Source: Faecenecus sp036648855
Lineage (GTDB): Bacteria; Bacillota_I; Bacilli_A; RF39; UBA660
NCBI GenBank assembly: GCA_036648855.1
Contig: JAVWCU010000003.1
Span: 1-48,933 of the forward strand
Direction: 5' to 3'
DNA: 48,933 bases
Under the pieces are notes generated by a model that saw only the letters and a program-made list of their open reading frames with translations, did not search any database and had not been told where the DNA came from. Below, one piece after another: positions 39,696-48,904 of this stretch. Position numbers and translations under genes: made by a program. The number at the start of each line of letters is the position of its first letter. Position 1 is the first letter of the stretch.

Positions 39696-40679
39696 TTAAA
39701 ATGAAAAATACTTTAATTCTTTATTTTTGCTACAATCTACACCAGTGATATACGAATAATTTTTAAGCAGAGTTTTTAAATTAATTTTTTTATCTTCATA
39801 AATATATTTATCAATTTCTCCTATAATATTAACTGCCCTAAACATACTAGCTAGGTATATATCTATAAATGACTCTTTAGAGGATAAGCGTTTATTAGTA
39901 GGATTATACCATTTTTCATGTTTTAAGTTTAATAAGTTAGAAACATTTCTTACTGGCTGATGATAAGATAAAACTGTTTTTCTTAAATATTTTTTAGGAG
40001 TTACTATGTCAACTATTTTATAGCCGATTTTTTTTATTCCTAAACTATCTTCTCTAAAAACTTTAAAAAAGAAACGCATTTGAGCAGTAGCTTTGCAATA
40101 AAAATTACTCATATTTTTAATGCCAAACGTTTCCTGAAAAGCAAAATTAATAACTTCAGATAATTCTTCAGATAAATTGCCTGCCTGTTGAAAACAATAA
40201 TCTATACAATTGAATTTCCAAGGTTTAACTTGTTCCCTTTCTTGAATAAAATAATTATCTAATAAAGTTTCAACTTCTCCATGTAAATGATTATATTTAT
40301 AGGTTAAAGGATTATTCTTATCAAAGCTACCTGTCTTATAAATAATATATGGATGGGCTGAACTATCTAATACATAATGACAAATCATTCCATATAGATA
40401 AGCTATAATTTCCGGATTATGACCATAATCATTATATTTTATATAATTTATTAGTGTTTCTAAAAATAGAAAACACTTATTATTGTGAAAAAACTCACCA
40501 AACTCTCTAACCTTTTTTCCTTTTTTAAAATTAGTAATATTATAAAAGAAAAGAGGATCAAGGCTTTGTGCTGATAGTTTTAACCGCTCTTTATCATTCA
40601 TTAAAAACTCTCGTCTTTTAATTGGAAGACGATCATAAACATCCATTGCAAAATAACTATGTGTAATAGTACTGGGCAT
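39696..40679 (-). CDS. Zinc-dependent phospholipase C-like protein
   Basis: Soluble 327-aa protein of the zinc-dependent phospholipase C/S1-P1-like group. It begins MPSTITHSYFAMDVYDRLP with the conserved His-containing start. ICHYVLDSSAHPYI (about 98-111) carries the His/Asp metal ligands, and HLHGEVETLLD (about 135-145) supplies more. No signal peptide, so probably cytosolic, as is common for this family in Clostridia; natural substrate unknown. RBS AAGGAGATG on the minus strand and an extended -10 (TGTTATAAT, complement 40703-40711). It is divergent from the Abi_2 gene. Confidence 0.8.
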   Translation of the reverse strand: MPSTITHSYFAMDVYDRLPIKRREFLMNDKERLKLSAQSLDPLFFYNITNFKKGKKVREFGEFFHNNKCFLFLETLINYIKYNDYGHNPEIIAYLYGMICHYVLDSSAHPYIIYKTGSFDKNNPLTYKYNHLHGEVETLLDNYFIQEREQVKPWKFNCIDYCFQQAGNLSEELSEVINFAFQETFGIKNMSNFYCKATAQMRFFFKVFREDSLGIKKIGYKIVDIVTPKKYLRKTVLSYHQPVRNVSNLLNLKHEKWYNPTNKRLSSKESFIDIYLASMFRAVNIIGEIDKYIYEDKKINLKTLLKNYSYITGVDCSKNKELKYFSF

Positions 40680-40702
40680 TTAATCATCTCCTTCTATGAC
40701 CG

Positions 40703-40761
40703 ATTATAACATATTTTTTCATAAGTTTTTCATATATTTTCCATAATTTCTATGCTATAAT
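40703..40761. promoter_or_regulatory. Divergent promoters of the phospholipase-like and Abi_2 genes
   Basis: On the minus strand TGTTATAAT is at 40711-40703. On the plus strand TGCTATAAT is at 40753-40761, within TATGCTATAAT. The plus -10 is only about 19 bp before the Abi_2 ATG, so its mRNA would begin almost at the RBS, with a leader of roughly 10-12 nt. Confidence 0.65.
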
Positions 40762-40779
40762 TTATACTAGGTGAGAAAT

Positions 40780-41742
40780 ATGGGATATAAAAATGATAAG
40801 AAGTTTAAAACATTAGATGAACAAATAGAGATATTAAAATATAAAGGCATGACTATTAACAATGAGGAATATGCTAGAGAAATACTTCTGAGAGAAAATT
40901 ATTTCTTTTTAAATGGTTATAGACACCTTTTTATAAAGTCAGAAACAGATAAAAAATTTTTGCCCGGTGTAACATTTGAAGAACTATATAGTTTATTTTT
41001 ATTTGATAGACAATTTAGAAATATTATTTTTAAGAATCTACTGATTATTGAGAACAATATTAAGTCTATCATTTCCTATCAACTATCTAAAAAATATGGA
41101 TATAAAGAAAATGATTATTTAAAACCTAAAAATTTTACTGAAGATCCTACTAAATCTAGGCAAGTTAATGATTTGATTAAAAAAATGAAAAGGCAAGTCC
41201 GAATCAATGGCGGGCAACATTCAGCAACAATGCATTATATTAATAATTATGGCTATATTCCTATGTGGATAATGGTTAAAGTATTATCCTTTGGAATAGT
41301 AGGAGAAATGTTTTCTATTCTGAAGAAAGAAGATCAGGAATCGATAACATCTATATATCAGTCAGATGTAAATAGTTTTGTTGACTATTTACCTATTCTA
41401 GCTAATTACCGTAATTTATGTGCTCATGAAGATATTTTATATGAAAATAAAACCCAAAAATCTATAGATGATACAGTAATTCATATGATGTTAGGGATTG
41501 ATAAAATAGATGGAGAGTATATTTATGGAAAAAATGATCTCTTTGCTTTATTAATTATAATGAATCAATTTTTAACTACGGATGAATTTAAAAACTTAAT
41601 AGAGGAAATAGACCATACTCTAATAAATTTAGAATACAATTTAAAAACCATTCCACTAGCTAAAGTCCTAGATAGAATGGGATTCCCAGAAAACTGGAAA
41701 GATATAAAAACAATAAGAAAGAAGGTAGACTATGAGAAGTAA
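40780..41742 (+). CDS. Abi_2 (AbiD/AbiF-like) abortive infection protein with HEPN motif
   Basis: Predicted HEPN-fold abortive-infection protein of 320 aa (Abi_2 family). Typical elements: LDEQIEILKYKGM near the start, ENYFFLNGYRHLF, ELYSLFLFDRQFRNI with IENNIKSIISYQLS, and near the end ILANYRNLCAHEDIL. The last includes Arg211-X4-His216, the RX4H ribonuclease motif. Members have been tied to phage defence, and AbiF-type proteins to associated non-coding RNAs; I see no RNA next to this copy. A GTG at 40771 is in frame, but AGGTGAG serves as RBS for the ATG at 40780. It overlaps htrA by 11 nt, so the two are coupled. Confidence 0.88.
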   Translation: MGYKNDKKFKTLDEQIEILKYKGMTINNEEYAREILLRENYFFLNGYRHLFIKSETDKKFLPGVTFEELYSLFLFDRQFRNIIFKNLLIIENNIKSIISYQLSKKYGYKENDYLKPKNFTEDPTKSRQVNDLIKKMKRQVRINGGQHSATMHYINNYGYIPMWIMVKVLSFGIVGEMFSILKKEDQESITSIYQSDVNSFVDYLPILANYRNLCAHEDILYENKTQKSIDDTVIHMMLGIDKIDGEYIYGKNDLFALLIIMNQFLTTDEFKNLIEEIDHTLINLEYNLKTIPLAKVLDRMGFPENWKDIKTIRKKVDYEK

Positions 41743-42844
41743 GTTGATTACAGCTTTTTCTATGATTATCACATTTATAATAGGAGGAACATTTACTTAT
41801 TTTGTTGTTATCAATCAAAATCCTTTAAATAATGTAGATAATGTTTTAAGTGGTACTAGTAATAATGGAGTAGTTGAATGTAGCAATAAAGTTACTATTG
41901 ATGAAACTGGGATTAGTGCCGCTGTTGGTAAAATATATGATGCAGTTGTTATGCTACAAAATTTTAAAGATAATAAACAACTTAGCACAGGAAGTGGTTT
42001 TGTTTATAAAACAGATGAAAAATATGGCTATATCATGACAAATCATCACGTAATAGCAGAGGGCAATAGAATCGTTTCTGTTATGGCTAATGATGAGGAA
42101 GTACCAGGGGAAGTATTAGGAAGCGATGCTTATTTAGATTTAGCTATTGTCAGAATTCCAAAGAAAAATGTTATCAAGGTAGCAACAATTGGCAATAGTG
42201 ATAAAGTTAAATTAGGTGATACGGTTTTCACAGTAGGAGCACCTCTTGGTTATGATTATCGTGGTAGTGTTACTAAAGGTACTTTATCTGGAAAAAATAG
42301 AATGGTTTCTGTTAGTGTTAATAGTAATGAAGATTGGATCATGAAAGTTATCCAAGTAGATGCCGCTATCAACCCAGGTAATAGTGGAGGCCCTTTACTT
42401 AACGTTAATGGAGAGGTAATTGGAATTAATTCACTTAAATTAGTAAAAGATGAAATTGAAGGTATGGGTTTTGCTATTCCAATTGAAGATGCAATGCAAT
42501 ATGTAGCAGATTTAGAAAATAAGAAGGCTATTGAAAGACCATTAATAGGGATAAGCATGGCTAATTTAGGAGACACTTATGTGTTATATCAAAATGGAAT
42601 CCTAGTTGATAAAGATATCAAAGAGGGTGTAGTAGTTATTAGTACCGTAGAAGGAAGCGGAGCCGCTAAGGCAGGTTTAAAGAAAAATGATGTTATAACA
42701 AAAATAGATAATCGTCCAGTAAAAAATGCAGCATATTTAAAATATGAGCTATATAAACATAGTCCTAATGATACAGTAGATATTACCTTTATTCGTAATG
42801 GAAAAACTGAAATTGCTAAGGTGGCTTTAACAAAAAGTCAATAA
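41732..42844 (+). CDS. HtrA/DegP-like membrane-anchored serine protease
   Basis: Envelope quality-control protease of 370 aa. An N-terminal signal-anchor helix (about 8-27) tethers it outside the membrane. The trypsin-like domain has the triad His106 (TNHHV), Asp136 (DAYLDLAIV) and Ser218 (NPGNSGGPL). One PDZ domain follows (about 270-365), with GSGAAKAGLKKNDVITKID. It lies downstream of and overlapping an Abi_2 gene, an uncommon pairing; co-transcription is likely because no promoter separates them. Confidence 0.94.
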   Translation: MRSKLITAFSMIITFIIGGTFTYFVVINQNPLNNVDNVLSGTSNNGVVECSNKVTIDETGISAAVGKIYDAVVMLQNFKDNKQLSTGSGFVYKTDEKYGYIMTNHHVIAEGNRIVSVMANDEEVPGEVLGSDAYLDLAIVRIPKKNVIKVATIGNSDKVKLGDTVFTVGAPLGYDYRGSVTKGTLSGKNRMVSVSVNSNEDWIMKVIQVDAAINPGNSGGPLLNVNGEVIGINSLKLVKDEIEGMGFAIPIEDAMQYVADLENKKAIERPLIGISMANLGDTYVLYQNGILVDKDIKEGVVVISTVEGSGAAKAGLKKNDVITKIDNRPVKNAAYLKYELYKHSPNDTVDITFIRNGKTEIAKVALTKSQ

Positions 42845-42866
42845 TAGGTTAATTGAGAAGTTTTTA

Positions 42867-42895
42867 TTTACTTATATGCCAATAACAGATACAAT
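42867..42895 (+). promoter_or_regulatory. Promoter of the 42924 gene
   Basis: TTTACT (42867-42872), 17-bp spacer, TACAAT (42890-42895), 28 bp before the ATG. Confidence 0.6.
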
Positions 42896-42923
42896 ATAGG
42901 TATAAAGTCAGGAAGGTGATTAT

Positions 42924-44033
42924 ATGCTATTTAATATAAATTCAGAAAAAGTTGAACAACTAAAAAAGAGCACAGCAAATAAAGAAATATTAGATAGAAT
43001 AGACCAACAAGAACTGTTGTGTGAATTAACTAACCTTGAGAAAAGTAGTGACTTGTTACGAAAAAAAATGCTACAACAAGCAATCGTTAATAAGAAAGCA
43101 GAAGAATGTGATAATCCCTTTAATGTTATATTTTCTTTACCAATAAAGAAACAATCTGATGCAGGAGAAATAAGCCTCGATAAGATAGAACAAGATTTAA
43201 AAATATTCAGTAGAAAAATAAAAACTGCTGAAGGTGAATTAGAAAAAGAAGTAATAGAAACATATAGACCTACTTTACAGTATACTGCAGGTTTTTTAAG
43301 TAAAGTATTAGTGATGATTCCTAAGGATAATCTAGAACAACAGACATCAGCTAAAGATTTGCACAAGGCTATGAAATTTCTATATAGAATTATTTTGACT
43401 AAAACCAAAGTTGATCCATCTACAACTGAACAAGAAGATCGATTAAATCTTGAACAAGTGACAGAGACTCTTAACAATATTGCTATTACTGAAACGGTCA
43501 ATTCCAATGGAGCAAGAGGATATTTATTCCAACTAAAAAAAGAAAAAACTTTTGATGAAAAAAACCAAGCATATTTAGAAAAAAATACGGCAGAATCAGA
43601 ACTAATTATTACCTTAAGACAAATTAAAGGTATTGAACTAGAAAGAAGTTTAATTCAGTCACCAGATAGTTTAACTTCAGAGGCATATGTTGAACAAGTT
43701 AAACAAAGCATTCGTAATTTACAAGTATCTAATTTAGAAGCTAATCTAAACCATGCAAAAATTAAAAAAGATAATATAGAAATATCTGATGCACGGTATG
43801 ATTTAGCATCATTTAATAAGAACTCTAGTAATATTAATAAAATGTCTGTACCAGAACTAAGAGTTACACATTTAAAAATCCTTCTTCCTCGATATATGAA
43901 AAAAATCATTAATTATGATGAAAATGCTATTTATTCTAATTTAGCAGCAGATGGATCACTTGCTAGAAAAAGAGATGTTAATTCGGCTTTAGATGAAAAA
44001 TTAAAAGATATGAGTAGTGGAAGGCATAAGTAA
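42924..44033 (+). CDS. Unrecognised helical, coiled-coil-rich protein
   Basis: No family recognised. This 369-aa protein is Lys/Glu/Leu/Asn-rich and almost wholly helical, with heptad-like stretches (about 5-60, 85-115, 225-290) and no membrane segment, signal peptide or cysteine cluster beyond two scattered residues. It could be a structural or cytoskeletal-type protein. RBS GGAAGGTGAT. A hairpin with a short T-run overlaps its end. It stands between htrA and an ABC transporter with no clear functional link. Confidence 0.65.
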   Translation: MLFNINSEKVEQLKKSTANKEILDRIDQQELLCELTNLEKSSDLLRKKMLQQAIVNKKAEECDNPFNVIFSLPIKKQSDAGEISLDKIEQDLKIFSRKIKTAEGELEKEVIETYRPTLQYTAGFLSKVLVMIPKDNLEQQTSAKDLHKAMKFLYRIILTKTKVDPSTTEQEDRLNLEQVTETLNNIAITETVNSNGARGYLFQLKKEKTFDEKNQAYLEKNTAESELIITLRQIKGIELERSLIQSPDSLTSEAYVEQVKQSIRNLQVSNLEANLNHAKIKKDNIEISDARYDLASFNKNSSNINKMSVPELRVTHLKILLPRYMKKIINYDENAIYSNLAADGSLARKRDVNSALDEKLKDMSSGRHK

Positions 44034-44043
44034 TATGCCTTTA
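44021..44043 (+). terminator. Weak hairpin at the end of the 42924 gene
   Basis: AAGGCATA (44021-44028), loop AGTAA, TATGCCTT (44034-44041), then only three T in all. Good stem but poor U-tract. Confidence 0.4.
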
Positions 44044-44120
44044 ATAATATAATAATTTATAAATAGTTAAAACAATTAAACAATTGAAAATCCTATAGAT
44101 AGGTATAAAGGGGAAAGCAA

Positions 44121-46873
44121 ATGATGATTGAGTTAAAAAATATTTATAAGGCTTATAAATCTAAGAAAGGTAATAACACGGTTGCTCTAAAAGATGTCTC
44201 TTTAAAGTTTGAAGAAACAGGAATGACTTTTATTTTAGGTAAAAGTGGCAGTGGTAAATCAACTTTACTTAATATTATTGGAGGATTAGATAAATATGAT
44301 TCTGGTGATATGATTATCTTAGGTAAAAGCAGTAAAGATTTTAAGCAAGCTGACTTTGATTCTTATAGAAATACATATATTGGTTTTATTTTTCAAGAAT
44401 TTAATATCCTGGAAGATTATGATGTTTATCAAAATATAGTATTAGCTCTGCAATTACAGCAAAAAAGCACTCACAATAAAATAGATGAATTACTTAATAA
44501 ATTGGAACTTAATTCCTTAAAACATCGTAAAGTTAATGAACTATCAGGTGGTCAAAAACAAAGAGTAGCAATTGCTAGAGCTTTAATTAAAAATCCTAAA
44601 ATTATTTTAGCTGATGAACCAACTGGTAACTTGGATAGTAGTACTAGTAAACAAGTTATGGATTTATTAAAAGAAATAAGTAAAGAAAAACTAGTAATTA
44701 TTGTTTCTCATGATAAAGAGTCAGCATCTATTTATGGAGATAGAGTTATTGAAATAGTGGATGGCAAAGTAGAAAGTGATATAGTTAAGCACTCTAAGCA
44801 GAAAGAAACAACGGATTCTTATAAAATTATCAAGTCAAAACTTCCATGGAAAGAAAGTTTCAAATTAGGATTAGGCAGTTTAAAAACTAAAAAAATAAAA
44901 TTATTTTTCACGATTTTCTTAACTATATTTACCTTACTTTTTTTAAGCTTATCAGATACCTTAGCTGGTTTTGATAATGAAACATCACATGCAAAGTTAC
45001 TAACTTCTAGGCAAGAACAGTTTGTACAAATAGAAAAGTACAAATTATATAATAATGCTGAATATGTAGATAAAGACAAGTTAGCGCTTAAAGAGATAGA
45101 TAGTAAAAATATTTTATCTAAATTAAATAGAGATACTTATCCTATTTATCAAATTCAAGAAGATTATAACCATATGATGGTAGTAGATTTATTTAACATA
45201 TCAACAGATAAAGATAATACTTTATATACACCTTTATCAGGATCTGCTACTGCAGATATTGTAGTAACAGATGACATTAATAAGATAATAAAAGAACCAG
45301 TTATTGGAAAAAAGCCAACTGCAAATAATGAAATAGTAATATCTAACTATATTGCCGATTTAATCATTGATAAGGGTATCACAGTATATGAAAATATTGT
45401 TAATAATGAGTTTGGCGTTTCTAATTTATTTAAACCTAAAAACTATGAAGAATTAATAAATTCCAATCATACATTCTATTTTGGAAGTGTGGGTAAAGCT
45501 AAAATAGTGGGATTAGTTAATTATGATTTATCAAAGTACCAATGCCTAAAAGGCAAAAAATATGATGCTGATAATATCTCAGAGGAAGAAGTAAAGTTAT
45601 CAAGAGAATTAACTAGAGAGATTCAAAATATTTATAATAAAATATATGTAAATAATGATTTCATTTCCAATTTAAAAGTTAAAGATATTTCTTTCTTATA
45701 TCCTAATAATACATATAACCTTATTTCTGATGAAATAAATCTGCAGCAAAATGGGTATCATATTTCCCCTACCATTCTATCAAAGGAAATTGAGTATTAT
45801 AATGGAACTAACTGGGTTAAAACAAATCACCTAGCTAAAAACGAGGCTATTTTAGATGTTAGTCAGTTAGTAGACTTTGATAGCAGGAACTATATCGAAG
45901 AATTAGAAAAATATCTTAATAAACATGAGGGTGAAAATAGAGAACTTCTAGAAAAAAAGTTTTTTACTAATTATGTTAAAGATTACAAAGTATTTTCAAA
46001 AAATATTGCTTTAAAAATATATGAAGGACGTTCATATAATCAAAAAAACCCTGATAGAGTATTTGATAATATTAAAATTATAGGTTTAGTAGACTCAAAT
46101 AGTAATGATAAAGGTAATAAAAGTAATTATTTCTCTACTGAACTAGTTAATGNNNNNNNNNNNNNNNNNNNNNNNNNNNNNNNNNNNNNNNNNNNNNNNN
46201 NNNNNNNNNNNNNNNNNNNNNNNNNNNNNNNNNNNNNNNNNNNNNNNNNNNNAATAGTAATGATAAAGGTAATAAAAGTAATTATTTCTCTACTGAACTA
46301 GTTAATGATTACAAAATTAATGCTTTACAAAAAACGGGAGTACTTGTTCCAGTGGTTAAAGAAAAGGATTTTAAAAATATTTTAAGGGATTTTCCTTGCA
46401 ACAATGAAATATCAGCTAAAACAACATACAGTGACGAAGTAGAATTGCTAATTAAAATTATTGATATATTTAAAAATATTGCTTTTTATGTTAGCTTAGT
46501 TTTCTTAGTATTTACTATTTTTCTGATTAGTAATTTCATATTTACTAGTATCCATTATAGGAAAAAAGAAATAGGGGTATTAAGAGCCCTAGGAGCAAGA
46601 AGTCTGGATATTATAAAAATATTCTTATGGGAAGGTTTCATAATTGCCCTGATTTCTGGCATAATAAGTTCAATTGTCCTAGTTATATGTAGTAATAATT
46701 TAAACTATGTATTAATGAAAGAAATAGGTTTACTGCTTACTCCGCTTATAGTTAGTATTAGACAGTTTGGGTTAATATTTTTAGTAGTAATACTCGTTGT
46801 TCTAATTTCCAGTGTTATTCCTCTATTAAAAATATCAAAAATGAAACCAATTGATGCAATCTTAAATAAATAG
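44121..46873 (+). CDS. ABC transporter: ATPase fused to FtsX-like permease, interrupted by an assembly gap
   Basis: MacB-type transporter with ATPase and permease in one chain. Walker A GKSGSGKST is at about 40-48, signature LSGGQ near 139 and Walker B LADEPTGNLD near 160. A TM helix follows near 265-285, then a long extracellular domain, then three TM helices with the FtsX signature YRKKEIGVLRALGAR. A 100-N run (46153-46252) breaks the frame. The 55 nt before it (46098-46152) equal the 55 nt after it (46253-46307), so the contigs overlap. Collapsing one copy and the Ns joins ...ELVN to DYKINALQ in frame and gives an intact protein of about 865 aa. Role: likely antimicrobial-peptide or lipid export, by family. 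Confidence 0.88.
46153..46252. other. Scaffold gap of exactly 100 N
   Basis: Placeholder Ns flanked by identical 55-nt sequences. The true gap is most probably zero, or a single overlap. Confidence 0.95.
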
Positions 46874-46884
46874 AAAAGTAGTTA

Positions 46885-46913
46885 GATTAATCAGCAATGA
46901 TTAGTCTTTTTTT
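46885..46913 (+). terminator. Terminator after the ABC transporter
   Basis: GATTAATCA (46885-46893), loop GCAA, TGATTAGTC (46898-46906; one T-G pair), then seven T. Confidence 0.85.
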
Positions 46914-46937
46914 GAACAAAAATAGGCAAAATACATA

Positions 46938-46946
46938 TGATACAAT
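46938..46946 (+). promoter_or_regulatory. Extended -10 of the LysM amidase gene
   Basis: TGATACAAT (46938-46946) within TATGATACAAT, 16 bp before the start codon. The same sequence serves the gene at 81. If it is sigma-A, the gene is not solely sporulation-controlled. Confidence 0.5.
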
Positions 46947-46961
46947 ACAAGGAGTGATAGA

Positions 46962-48380
46962 GTGGATAAAGAATATAGTTTAAGAAACATAAAGGGGATA
47001 GTTGTTGATGCAGGGCATGGGGGAGATGATCCAGGAGCTGTTGCCAATGGCTTAAAGGAAAAAGATTTTAACCTAGAAGCCGCTAATTATATGTATAAAC
47101 GCTTCAAAGAGTTAGGAATACCAGTAGTTATCACTAGAGATACTGATACTACTTTAACTAGAGAAGAGCGAGTTAACCTAATGAAAAATAGCTTTGGAAG
47201 TACAGATGATGTGCTGGTTATATCTAATCACATAAATGCAGGTGGTGGAGAAGGTGCTGAAGTCGTTTATGCCCTCAGAAATAATGATACTCTGGCCAAA
47301 TCTATTTTAAAAGCTATAGGTCAAGAAGGCCAAATTATGAGGAAATATTATCAAAGAAGATTGCCAACAGATCCTTCTCAAGATTATTATTATATTATGA
47401 GAGATACTAAAAGCACTTCACCTTTATTAATAGAATATGGTTTTATAGATAACCCAAAAGATGTAAGAAAGCTTCAAACCAATTTAATAAACTATGTTGA
47501 AGCTGTAGTAAAATCCGTAGCAGAATATGCTGGAGTAGCCTATAAGCCGCCAGTTAATAGCAACAAAAAATACTATACAGTTATAAATGGAGATAGTCTC
47601 TATAAAATAGCTAAAAAATATGGAGTAACAGTTGATGCTCTAAAAGAAATTAATAATTTAACAAGCGATATTTTGCAAACAGGGCAATTATTAGTTATAC
47701 CAGGCAGTACACCACCCTCTACAAGTGGGTTATTAAGTTATATAGTCACTTTAGGTGATACCTTATATAAACTAGCAAAACAATATGAAACTACAGTTGA
47801 TGATTTAATCAATATAAATAATTTATCAACAACAGCTTTAACAATAGGGCAAATATTAAAAGTACCAACGAAAGAAGAAGTAGAACTTCCAATTAGTAAA
47901 TATTATATTATAGAAAAAGATGATAGCCTTTACAGTATTGCTAAGAAGTTTAATACTACAGTTTCTGAATTGCTCAGAATAAACAAACTTACAAGTTCTA
48001 ATTTAACTGTCGGACAAAAACTGCTAATACCTGAAGTAAGTATTATTCCTCCCCCTGATCTTCCACCCATCATAGAAACAATTAAATATATAGTAAAAAA
48101 AGGAGATAGTCTCTGGAATATTGCTAAGAAGTTCAATACAACGGTAGATGATATTAAAAAAAATAGTAATTTGAATAGTGAGAATCTAACTATAGGACAA
48201 ATCTTAACTATTCCCAAACCAAAAACCAATCCATCATGGATTGAGTATATTGTAGTAAGTGGAGATAGTTTATGGAGTATAGCCAAGAAATTTAATATAA
48301 CAGTAGAATCTCTAAAAGAGAGTAATAATATTTCTACTAGTACTTTAAATATAGGCCAAGTTTTAAAAATATTCAAATAA
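46962..48380 (+). CDS. N-acetylmuramoyl-L-alanine amidase with five LysM repeats, no signal peptide
   Basis: Peptidoglycan amidase (amidase_3) of 472 aa. Zinc/catalytic residues are His19 (DAGHGG), Glu33, His90 (SNHINAG) and Glu158 (LIEYGF). From about residue 203, five LysM modules follow, each beginning (Y)-T/I-V-x-x-G-D-S/T-L and ending G-Q-x-L-x-I/V-P, separated by short Pro/Ser linkers. The N-terminus has no signal peptide or TM helix. The protein is therefore cytosolic until lysis, or made in the mother cell and deposited on the forespore, as LysM proteins such as SafA are. GTG start with RBS AAGGAGTGAT. Convergent with the CwlJ gene. Confidence 0.92.
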   Translation: MDKEYSLRNIKGIVVDAGHGGDDPGAVANGLKEKDFNLEAANYMYKRFKELGIPVVITRDTDTTLTREERVNLMKNSFGSTDDVLVISNHINAGGGEGAEVVYALRNNDTLAKSILKAIGQEGQIMRKYYQRRLPTDPSQDYYYIMRDTKSTSPLLIEYGFIDNPKDVRKLQTNLINYVEAVVKSVAEYAGVAYKPPVNSNKKYYTVINGDSLYKIAKKYGVTVDALKEINNLTSDILQTGQLLVIPGSTPPSTSGLLSYIVTLGDTLYKLAKQYETTVDDLININNLSTTALTIGQILKVPTKEEVELPISKYYIIEKDDSLYSIAKKFNTTVSELLRINKLTSSNLTVGQKLLIPEVSIIPPPDLPPIIETIKYIVKKGDSLWNIAKKFNTTVDDIKKNSNLNSENLTIGQILTIPKPKTNPSWIEYIVVSGDSLWSIAKKFNITVESLKESNNISTSTLNIGQVLKIFK

Positions 48381-48384
48381 AACA

Positions 48385-48413
48385 AAAGCTCGTTAGTAAA
48401 TCTAACGGGCTTT
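48385..48413. terminator. Bidirectional terminator between the LysM amidase and cwlJ
   Basis: AAAGCTCGTTAG (48385-48396), loop TAAAT, CTAACGGGCTTT (48402-48413), 12 bp with one T-G pair. The minus-strand transcript then reads TTTTGTTTTA, a better U-tract than the plus strand has. The stem overlaps the cwlJ stop codon. Confidence 0.8.
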
Positions 48414-48840
48414 AATGAACAGGAGGGCAAACACCTATATAAGGCTGATAAAAGCAATGGTTTTTAAATCTTCCGGTTAATCTTTGATCATACCAAAGAG
48501 CAATGCAATTAGCGCCTTCAACTGGGGCATAAAACCATAATGCATTAGTTGCAGGATAATAATATTCACCTTTAATAACTCTACTGGCTAATTCTCTTTC
48601 TTGAATAGTAGAAGCAGAATTAAATAAAGGACTCAAAATACCAGAAAATCCTCCTGGAGATTGGAAAATCATCTGTGTCAAAGATGAAATATCTTTAAAG
48701 GTAAAGCACTTAGCTAAGGTTCTATTAACTCCAACGTTACCAACCATTAGCATTCCTAGTTCACCTTCTCCGATTGCTTCAGCTCGCATCAGACGAGCCA
48801 GTAAGTCAATTTCTTTTGTAGTAGCTTTAACTACTGTCAT
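48412..48840 (-). CDS. cwlJ: Spore germination cell-wall hydrolase CwlJ/SleB family
   Basis: Cortex-lytic hydrolase of 142 aa consisting of the Hydrolase_2 domain only, with no signal peptide, which is the CwlJ rather than SleB form. RLMRAEAIGEGELGMLMVGNVGVNR contains the catalytic Glu (about residue 20). The FSGI segment and the Cys/Trp-rich end (NALWFYAP, CFYQPYIGVCPP) are typical. CwlJ of Bacillus sits in the spore coat and degrades cortex during germination with GerQ; no gerQ is in this window. RBS TAGGTGATGA on the minus strand. Confidence 0.92.
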   Translation of the reverse strand: MTVVKATTKEIDLLARLMRAEAIGEGELGMLMVGNVGVNRTLAKCFTFKDISSLTQMIFQSPGGFSGILSPLFNSASTIQERELASRVIKGEYYYPATNALWFYAPVEGANCIALWYDQRLTGRFKNHCFYQPYIGVCPPVH

Positions 48841-48904
48841 TTCATCACCTAATATAAAGTATGTTATTTACCAAGGTATAGACCAAAATAAAATATTTGT
48901 TATA

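Noticed and set aside
42920..43507. 195-aa minus-strand open frame opposite the unknown 42924 gene
   Set aside because: Serine/leucine/phenylalanine-rich composition typical of an antisense shadow, with no RBS and full overlap with the better-supported plus-strand gene.
46253..46301. Short C-terminal reading after the N gap (IVMIKVIKV...)
   Set aside because: It is a frame shift created by the 100-N filler and the duplicated 55 nt, not a real protein end.
46352..46873. Separate 173-aa FtsX-like gene starting at a GTG
   Set aside because: It is the 3' part of the ABC transporter gene; the GTG has no RBS and joins in frame to the upstream half once the gap is collapsed.
47930..48457. 175-aa minus-strand open frame opposite the LysM repeats
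   Set aside because: Its repetitiveness simply mirrors the LysM repeats on the other strand.
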